Shown here: positions 36,007 to 41,312 of the stretch, piece after piece | Layout: every line of letters starts with the position of its first letter | How positions within the stretch are numbered: the first letter of the stretch is position 1 | DNA from: Psychrobacter sp. UBA3480 | GTDB taxonomy: Bacteria; Pseudomonadota; Gammaproteobacteria; Pseudomonadales; Moraxellaceae | DNA: 41,312 nucleotides | NCBI RefSeq assembly: GCF_002377945.1 | Contig: NZ_DFQV01000008.1 | Span: 1-41,312 of the forward strand | Direction of reading: 5' to 3' | The notes under the pieces: generated by a model | What the model saw: the letters and a program-made list of their open reading frames with translations, nothing else | Told to the model about the DNA's origin: nothing | Databases searched by the model: none | Made by a program: the position numbers and the translations under genes

Positions 36007-37059
36007 TTAATGGTTTACAGCAAACAATGGATGCACAGCAGGTTTGAATAATAACAAAGATGCATCCTCATCAGCAGTGAGATAGTTGTCACCATGCAAT
36101 AATGACGTCGAATGATACGGAACCAAAGCCGTAGGAATAAAGCGACGTGCTGCATCAATGTGCTTGATTGAATCGTCAAAGAAGATATGCGGCGCAAATG
36201 TTCTGAGTACCGCTGTTTTCTCTAATCCTCCCAAAAAAAATGCCATATCAACGTTCACGCCCCACTCTCGCAACGTCTTGATAGCACGCAAGTCAGCTGG
36301 TGCATTGCGCGCCGTCACCAGCGCAATTTTTATTGGCGAGTATTTTAAACCAGCAGGAAGGCGCTCTTGCAGATTTGACAATTTAATTAACAATTCAGCA
36401 TAAGGGCCTTTTTCAATTGGCAAATCACGCATTTGTACTTCACGATCATGAAAGGCTCGTAGCCCTTTTTGTTTGTATAGCAGTTCACCTGAATCATCAA
36501 AAAGTACCGCATCTCCATCAAAGGCAATGCGCAGCTGCTCAGTATCCAGCTCATAAGTATTCACAGGCGTCGCATCTAATATGGCACAGGCACAGATATT
36601 GGCATCCGCAACTTGCTGGGCATCGTCGCGATTGGTGGTCAAGAACAGATCAACGTTGAAGTCTTTGATATAAGGCGCAACAGGGCTACCTGAAACAAAA
36701 GCAGAACGGGAGATATTAATACCATGTTCTAAAATTGCATTAAGCACCTGAATACCTGTATCTGGACTACTTTTTGAAACAATAACGACTTCGACCAATG
36801 GTGTTTCAATGTCTGAATCTTGTCCGTCACTATTATCAGAATACTTATTTAGGTTTAGTAACGCTTTAATTAGCGGATAACCTGCACCAATATTCAAGGG
36901 ATCATTTTCACGTTCGGTCATGTACTCCCTAAACTCTTTTATAGCACTTGTAGGTCGTTGCTCTAGCAGCTCTAGCAAATAGTTTTCCGATTCAGTCAAA
37001 TCAAAAAGTGCCGTCGCAGAAATTGCGACGATAAGCGTATTACTAAAATCGACAGCCAT
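36007..37059 (-). CDS. 5'-nucleotidase family protein (cytosolic type, PF06189)
   Basis: The 350-residue soluble protein resembles the NT5C1-like 5'-nucleotidase family that dephosphorylates nucleoside monophosphates. Family stretches include LIVAISATALFDL, EYMTERENDPLNIGAGYPLIKALL, SPDTGIQVLNAI, AFVSGSPVAPYI, LFLTTNRDDAQ, an HAD-like AFDGDAVLFDD, LVTARNAPADLRAIKTLR, and GGLEKTAVLRTFAPHIFFDDS. A polar insertion (about residues 73-83, NSDGQDSDIE) interrupts the N-terminal part. The family usually has no signal peptide, as here. Confidence 0.9.
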   Translation of the reverse strand: MAVDFSNTLIVAISATALFDLTESENYLLELLEQRPTSAIKEFREYMTERENDPLNIGAGYPLIKALLNLNKYSDNSDGQDSDIETPLVEVVIVSKSSPDTGIQVLNAILEHGINISRSAFVSGSPVAPYIKDFNVDLFLTTNRDDAQQVADANICACAILDATPVNTYELDTEQLRIAFDGDAVLFDDSGELLYKQKGLRAFHDREVQMRDLPIEKGPYAELLIKLSNLQERLPAGLKYSPIKIALVTARNAPADLRAIKTLREWGVNVDMAFFLGGLEKTAVLRTFAPHIFFDDSIKHIDAARRFIPTALVPYHSTSLLHGDNYLTADEDASLLLFKPAVHPLFAVNH

Positions 37060-37221
37060 GACTATCTCTACTTATAAAGTTATATAGGAAAATGAATGAA
37101 AACCAGTTTACTACACTCACATGCCTTTATAACATTAAGAAAAGTTATCACCATGCAGCGTCATAGATTGTGAGTTTGTAAAACTGCCCTCTCTTAATTC
37201 TTAGTCAAAATATCAGTCAAT

Positions 37222-37256
37222 AAAAAAGCCACACTGCTTTATTAGCAATATGGCTT
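37222..37256 (-). terminator. Putative terminator of the TRAP transporter operon
   Basis: An imperfect stem AAGCCACACTGCT (37226-37238) with 37244-37256 (two mismatches) and a 5-base loop is followed on the minus strand by a T run from 37227 leftwards. It lies about 50 bases after the DctM stop. Confidence 0.7.
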
Positions 37257-37304
37257 CATACAATAACGTTATAAGCTATGGTTTAGATTCAGTTTATATT
37301 CCGC

Positions 37305-38594
37305 CTACCCGAGCAACACAAGCGAGATAGCAGGGAACATCACCAAAATAACCAAGCGAATCACATCAGAGACAATGAATGGTGCCACCCCTCGGAACAT
37401 ATCACTCAGCTTAATGTGCGGTGCCATCGCCTTAATCACAAAGATATTCATCCCCATTGGCGGCGTAATCAAACCAAGCTCCACCGTCAATACCGCAATA
37501 ATGCCAAACCAGACCGGATCAAACCCTAACGCTAGAATGATGGGATATACCACGGGAATGGTGATTACCAGCATTGCTAAGGCATCCATGAACAGCCCTA
37601 ATAGGAAGTACATGAACAGGATACAGATCAAGACAATCATTGGACTGACCGCTAGCCCACCGATCCAAGATGCTAAGGTATAAGACAAGCGTGAGACTGA
37701 GATAAAATACCCCAATGCCTCTGCACCCAGTAGCATAAAGAATACCACTGCAGAGAGGGCTAGCGTCTCAATCAATGACTGCTTAAGACCATCTAAACGC
37801 ATGCCTTTAGCAAAAGCATAAGCCCATGAGACAAACGCCCCTACTGCGGCGCCTTCTGTTGGGGTAAATAGCCCAAAGAAGATACCGGCAATAATCACAA
37901 TAAAGATAAAGCTAAACGGTATCAGACCAGTCAGCGACAGTAGCTTGGCTTTCCACGTGGTTTTCTCACCACGTTTTGCCAAGTGTGGTTTCCAGCGTAC
38001 CATCACCATGACCGTGAGTGAGTACATCACCATACCGAGCATACCCGGTAAGAAACCAGCGATGAACATGTCACCTACCGACTGCTGGGTTAAGATGGCA
38101 TAGACCAGTAAGGCAATACTGGGCGGAATCATAATACCAAGCGTACCACCAGCGGCTAAGATACCGCAGGCAAAGCCTGGCTGATAACCGTACTTCTCCA
38201 TTTGCGGTAACGCCACTTTGGTCATGGTAGAGGCAGTAGCAAGTGATGAGCCTGAGATAGAGGCAAAGATACCGGATGAACCGATACCGGCAATACCAAG
38301 ACTCCCTCTTACCCCACCAAATATGGTTCGGGTGGCTTCAAAGAGTTTACCTGCCATACCGGAGTGAGTCGCAAACACGCCCATCAGAATAAACAAAGGA
38401 ATGGCACTAAAGTCATACTTTGCTAAGACATCAACTGGAATGTCTTTGAGCATTTGCAGCGCACCACTAGGCGCGGTAACCGCACCAAAACCGACTAAGC
38501 CTACCCCTAACATGGCAAGTGCAACAGGTACTCGTAAGACGACAAGCAGGATCATGACAACTAGGCCAATTGCACCGATAATTTCTGGACTCAT
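37305..38594 (-). CDS. TRAP transporter large permease, DctM family
   Basis: The 429-residue protein is the 12-segment channel subunit of a tripartite ATP-independent periplasmic transporter, driven by a sodium gradient. Family motifs are visible: DFSAIPLFILMGVFATHSGMAGKLFE, GSSGIFASISGSSLATASTM, GYQPGFACGILAAGGTLGIMIPPSI, FTPTEGAAVGAF and ITPPMGMNIFVIK. Its ATG overlaps the DctQ stop by four bases (ATGA), indicating coupled translation. The substrate cannot be read from this subunit. Confidence 0.97.
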   Translation of the reverse strand: MSPEIIGAIGLVVMILLVVLRVPVALAMLGVGLVGFGAVTAPSGALQMLKDIPVDVLAKYDFSAIPLFILMGVFATHSGMAGKLFEATRTIFGGVRGSLGIAGIGSSGIFASISGSSLATASTMTKVALPQMEKYGYQPGFACGILAAGGTLGIMIPPSIALLVYAILTQQSVGDMFIAGFLPGMLGMVMYSLTVMVMVRWKPHLAKRGEKTTWKAKLLSLTGLIPFSFIFIVIIAGIFFGLFTPTEGAAVGAFVSWAYAFAKGMRLDGLKQSLIETLALSAVVFFMLLGAEALGYFISVSRLSYTLASWIGGLAVSPMIVLICILFMYFLLGLFMDALAMLVITIPVVYPIILALGFDPVWFGIIAVLTVELGLITPPMGMNIFVIKAMAPHIKLSDMFRGVAPFIVSDVIRLVILVMFPAISLVLLG

Positions 38595-39118
38595 GCGCCT
38601 GTCTCCTCGGCGTCAAAGAATTCGCCTGTCTTAAAGATGTTGATGGATTCGATCAATGAGCGAATGGCGAGTAGGATGCTTAAGAATGCACTAACCATAT
38701 AGATAGGCATCATAGATATCCGAAGATCCTGGGTGACTTTGCCATACTCTAGAGCATCAATGGCGCTCTCGTAGAGTCCCCATGAGAAGACGATGCCGAT
38801 GACAAAAAAGCCCATCATAAAGATACCCATAAGGTAGCCTTTGATAGACTGTGGCATTTTCTGGGTGAAGACGTCGACGATGATTTGTGAACGTTCGACA
38901 AATGCGGCAAAGGCAGCTAACAATGCAAATAGCATGAAGTAGGAGACAATCTCTACACTGCCTTTGACGGTAAAGCCAAACTCACCACCGGTAAGTTTGA
39001 ATATGTAGCGTGCGACGACGTCGAGCATGGTGGTTAGGACGATGATGATGAGACTGATCCCACCGATAAACTGGCATAATCTAGAGATTAAGACGCTGAG
39101 CTTGACTAAAAATGCCAT
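38591..39118 (-). CDS. TRAP transporter small permease, DctQ family
   Basis: The 175-residue protein has four membrane segments (about 12-35, 52-72, 92-114 and 135-155) and the DctQ pattern with DVVARYIFKLTGGEFGFT near the start. DctQ anchors and completes the DctM channel. It lies 18 bases after the binding protein gene and overlaps dctM by four bases. Confidence 0.94.
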   Translation of the reverse strand: MAFLVKLSVLISRLCQFIGGISLIIIVLTTMLDVVARYIFKLTGGEFGFTVKGSVEIVSYFMLFALLAAFAAFVERSQIIVDVFTQKMPQSIKGYLMGIFMMGFFVIGIVFSWGLYESAIDALEYGKVTQDLRISMMPIYMVSAFLSILLAIRSLIESINIFKTGEFFDAEETGA

Positions 39119-39136
39119 GTGACACCTCCAATTAGG

Positions 39137-40195
39137 TTAGACCTTACAGGCAGCACTGACAGCTTTTGCTTTTTCATAGACGCCATCAGCATCTAAACCC
39201 AAAGCGTTAACATCACTTAGATATTTTTGGGTCCCTCTTTCAAGTGGCCCTTTCCAATCTGGATCATTGAGCGGATCAGGAATTTCGACAATTTCATCAC
39301 CTTTATCTTTAGCAGCTTGAATTGCCATCTGATCATGCTTATCAAATACCTCACCAACTTTACTAGCTAACGCCATTCCTGAGTTTTTATCCAAAACTTG
39401 TTTTAGATCGTCAGGTAAATTGTCATATTTGTCCTTGTTCATGGTGACCATAAGCGCTGAACTATAGAAAGGAATGTTGGTATGATATTTGGTAATCTCA
39501 TCAATTTTAAATGCTGTTACCGCCTCCCAAGGGAAACTCAAACCATCAACGACGCCGCGCTGTAGAGAGGTATACATATCGTTTGCAGGTAGACCTACTG
39601 GTGAAGCGCCTGCACTTTCGATAATGTCACCTGCCACAGCTGAAGGACGGCGAATACGCATACCTTTCATATCTGCAGGCGTACGAATTAACTTATCCGT
39701 TGTATGAAGTGCACCAGGTCCGCCGCCGTACATAAACAGTAAATGCGTATCTTCGTACTCACTCGCCAAAGTACCATCATCATATAGGGTCTGTAGCATA
39801 CAGCCCATTTGAGTTGCTGAATTTGATAAACCTGGAAGCTCAGTAATCTGAGTCAAAGGAAAGCGACCGTTGGTATAACCATGCGCTTGTGAACCGATAT
39901 CGATCGTACCTTTGGCAGCAGATTCGTAAGTAACGTCTGCTTTAGCAAGGCCCGCCGATGGATACAGCTCAACCTTTAGGCGGCCGTCAGAATCTGTTTC
40001 TATCTGTTTTGCCCAAGGCTCAAAGACTTCTTTACTGATAGATGAGGTTGCTGGCCAAAAATGCGAAAACCGTAGCACGGTAGTTTCTTGAGAAGTGGCT
40101 GATGAGCCATCAGTCGTATCAGCAGATTGGTTAGAACAGCCAAGAAGACTAATAGCTGCTAAAGCACCAATTGAAAAAAGAGGAGCTAACTTCAT
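39137..40195 (-). CDS. TRAP transporter substrate-binding protein, DctP family, with lipobox
   Basis: The 352-residue solute receptor shows DctP hallmarks: VLRFSHFWPATSSISKEVFEPWA, DMKGMRIRRPSAVAGDIIESAG (the Arg that normally binds the carboxylate), GVVDGLSFPWEAV, and LPDDLKQVLDKNSG. The signal sequence ends SLLGC with Cys20 as a likely lipidation site, followed by SNQSA. Ser at +2 would direct it to the outer membrane by the usual rule. The ATG at 40195 with AAGGA eight bases upstream is preferred over a TTG at 40201. Substrate is probably an organic acid, by family. It is the first gene of the P-Q-M operon. Confidence 0.95.
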   Translation of the reverse strand: MKLAPLFSIGALAAISLLGCSNQSADTTDGSSATSQETTVLRFSHFWPATSSISKEVFEPWAKQIETDSDGRLKVELYPSAGLAKADVTYESAAKGTIDIGSQAHGYTNGRFPLTQITELPGLSNSATQMGCMLQTLYDDGTLASEYEDTHLLFMYGGGPGALHTTDKLIRTPADMKGMRIRRPSAVAGDIIESAGASPVGLPANDMYTSLQRGVVDGLSFPWEAVTAFKIDEITKYHTNIPFYSSALMVTMNKDKYDNLPDDLKQVLDKNSGMALASKVGEVFDKHDQMAIQAAKDKGDEIVEIPDPLNDPDWKGPLERGTQKYLSDVNALGLDADGVYEKAKAVSAACKV

Positions 40196-40572
40196 TATCA
40201 ATTCCTTTTGATAATTATGAGAATAGGAGTAAGGTATTACGAGCAGACAATCTGATTCATCCTAGATTAAATTATCTACAAGATTTAGATATATTTTTTA
40301 CATACCTGTAATAAAAATACAGTTTAAAATTAGCAGCTATAATGATAGAAGTCAAATCATTTTGAGCATATTATGAAGGATATATTCATATTATAGATGT
40401 ATTTCTGACACTTGAAATTTCTATATAGATGATAGTAAAAGTAAGCAGAATAAAATAATTCTTCATAAAAAAAGCTCTCAGCCTGTTATCCAGTTGAGGG
40501 CTTTTTATATAGATACTATATGAATTCATAGAAGCTACTCTAGGCAGTTATATAAATCATAATATTAAAGCG
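40196..40572. other. Intergenic region upstream of the TRAP operon
   Basis: This AT-rich 377-base stretch holds the promoter region of the TRAP operon (no clear -35/-10 pair identified) and a terminator at 40467-40507 for the gene to its right. No gene was seen. Confidence 0.6.
40467..40507. terminator. Terminator after the small gene at 40573
   Basis: The stem AAAAAGCTCTCA...TGAGGGCTTTTT, with one G-T pair and an internal CTG/CAG extension, has T runs on both strands. Confidence 0.8.
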
Positions 40573-40920
40573 CTACTCTTCCATCTGCCACTTATCATCT
40601 ACCCACACAGCATCGTTATCATCTAGATGTAAATGCCACTCTGCATCAGTTACCGCAAGGCGAATCTGGGTCAAACACTGTAGCCAATGCTCTAGGGTAT
40701 GCATAAGATCTTCTACATCCATACTAGCAGGTAGCTTTGTAGCGCCTGCTAATATGACCTCAGACTCACTATCATCATATGCATAGAGATCGAAAGTCTC
40801 TGCATCATCTGCATGCTCGAAATTTTCATTATATTCATCGACTATTGACGCGATCTTTTCTTGCTCCTGTTGAGTCAAGAGAGTAGAACGTTCAGCAGTA
40901 TAGTAGAGTGAAACGCCCAT
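40573..40920 (-). CDS. Small acidic conserved-looking protein of unknown function
   Basis: The 115-residue soluble, acidic protein begins GVSLYYTAERSTLLTQQEQEKIASIVDEYN and ends in a Trp/Asp-rich segment (WHLHLDDNDAVWVDDKWQMEE). The N-terminal SLYYTA motif recalls small proteins of unknown function in Pseudomonas and relatives, from memory only. The start is the ATG at 40920, since GGAG lies six bases upstream; an in-frame TTG at 40932 would overlap that site. It is a single gene between the TRAP operon and the rRNA operon, with its own terminator. Confidence 0.72.
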   Translation of the reverse strand: MGVSLYYTAERSTLLTQQEQEKIASIVDEYNENFEHADDAETFDLYAYDDSESEVILAGATKLPASMDVEDLMHTLEHWLQCLTQIRLAVTDAEWHLHLDDNDAVWVDDKWQMEE

Positions 40921-41074
40921 AGTGTGCTCCAAAATAAATGACAGATTGTAGATTCTAGAAGTGAATAAATAATATCACATCAAAATGGTACATAGGAAAG
41001 TTTGAATTCTTGAGCGAAGCAGCTAGCGCTAAACTTTCTTACATCAAGCACTGTCACCAAACCGCACACAAAGA

Positions 41075-41106
41075 AAAGCCCCCTCCGCGTTAGCGAAGGG
41101 GGCTTT
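41075..41106 (-). terminator. Terminator of the rRNA operon
   Basis: The stem AAAGCCCCCT (41075-41084) with 41097-41106 and an inner CGC/GCG pair around loop GTTA lies just 3' of the 5S gene on the minus strand. Confidence 0.9.
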
Positions 41107-41120
41107 ATCTAGAATAGAGA

Positions 41121-41233
41121 GCTGACGATGACCTACTCTCACATGGGCGAACCACACTACCATTGGCGCTACGATGTTTCACTTCTGAGTTCGGGAAGGG
41201 ATCAGGTGGGGCCATCGCGCTATTGTCGTCAGC
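41121..41233 (-). rRNA. rrf: 5S ribosomal RNA
   Basis: The minus strand reads from GCTGACGAC to TCGTCAGC, the paired 5' and 3' ends of 5S rRNA. Between them lie the universally conserved stretches CCCGAACTCAGAAGTGAAAC and GGTAGTGTGG. Length is about 113 bases, typical for Moraxellaceae. The gene is the last of an rRNA operon whose 16S and 23S genes lie beyond the right edge. Exact ends may differ by one or two bases. Confidence 0.95.
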
Positions 41234-41312
41234 AAAGGGGGTTAGATATGAGTCTGTTGTTTTTATTGTTTGACTATAAATGTTTAGTTTATGGTCGATC
41301 AACTTGTAACCT
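41234..41312 (-). other. 23S-5S spacer (to window end)
   Basis: This AT-rich stretch between the 5S gene and the expected 23S gene runs to the edge. The 23S 3' end may begin at or just beyond the edge (AGGTTACAAGTTGATCGACC on the minus strand) but cannot be placed with confidence. Confidence 0.5.

Noticed and set aside
41105..41302. Minus-strand 65-codon frame
   Set aside because: It lies over the 5S rRNA gene and its spacer.
1..41312. Insertion sequences, tRNA genes and integrons
   Set aside because: Looked for transposase-like proteins, terminal inverted repeats and cloverleaf patterns by eye; none were supported.

Overview
The window looks like a chromosomal segment of a moderately AT-rich gammaproteobacterium of the family Moraxellaceae, most probably Psychrobacter. 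The basis is the overall protein character, the ETF-ubiquinone oxidoreductase, the DUF2788, DUF1285 and DUF1176 families, the paired cmoA/cmoB genes and the rRNA operon sequence. The genus is an inference; no database search was possible. The 43 genes (42 protein-coding, one 5S rRNA) are mostly housekeeping. I saw no insertion sequence, prophage, CRISPR array or tRNA gene.

Layout. 1-165 is the 3' end of tig (trigger factor). From 319 to 7077, all on the minus strand, lies a complete nickel-urease cluster read in the order ureD, ureA, ureBC, ureE, ureF, ureG, hupE/ureJ. The urease beta and alpha subunits form one continuous 729-residue protein, and the alpha part carries an extra insertion near its N-terminus. 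The cluster separates tig from clpP-clpX (7954-10090), which are normally direct neighbours. The 876-base gap between ureD and clpP holds a sigma-54-like promoter, an IHF consensus and NtrC-like sites facing the urease genes, plus a sigma-32-like promoter facing clpP.

10417-15504 holds a short-chain dehydrogenase, a stand-alone PTS EIIC-like membrane protein, and argS followed by an FtsN-like SPOR protein. 15883-19979 holds a DUF2788 protein, a DUF1176 protein, and cmoA and cmoB (tRNA wobble uridine modification) separated by an AT-rich gene of unknown function. 20239-24082 holds msrA, tpm, a DUF1499 protein and an MltB-type lytic transglycosylase. 24200-27864 holds a small charged protein, a DUF4062-like protein, murI and a DUF1285 protein with an internal repeat insertion.

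28269-30053 is ETF-ubiquinone oxidoreductase, convergent with an alanine/glycine:cation symporter. 32461-34593 is a DUF4212 plus sodium:solute symporter pair behind a long leader with repeats. 34755-37059 holds a small membrane protein, a rhomboid protease and a 5'-nucleotidase-family protein. 37305-40195 is a DctP-Q-M TRAP transporter whose binding protein carries a lipobox. 40573-40920 is a small conserved-looking protein, and the window closes with a 5S rRNA gene on the minus strand, the downstream end of an rRNA operon.

How the genes work together. UreA and UreBC form the urease enzyme. UreD, F, G and E load nickel into it, and HupE/UreJ probably imports nickel. The promoter signals suggest nitrogen-limitation control. 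The most notable features are the beta-alpha urease fusion with its two added segments, the nitrogen-type promoter architecture, the insertion point inside tig-clpP-clpX, the foreign-looking gene between cmoA and cmoB, and the repeats upstream of the DUF4212 symporter pair.
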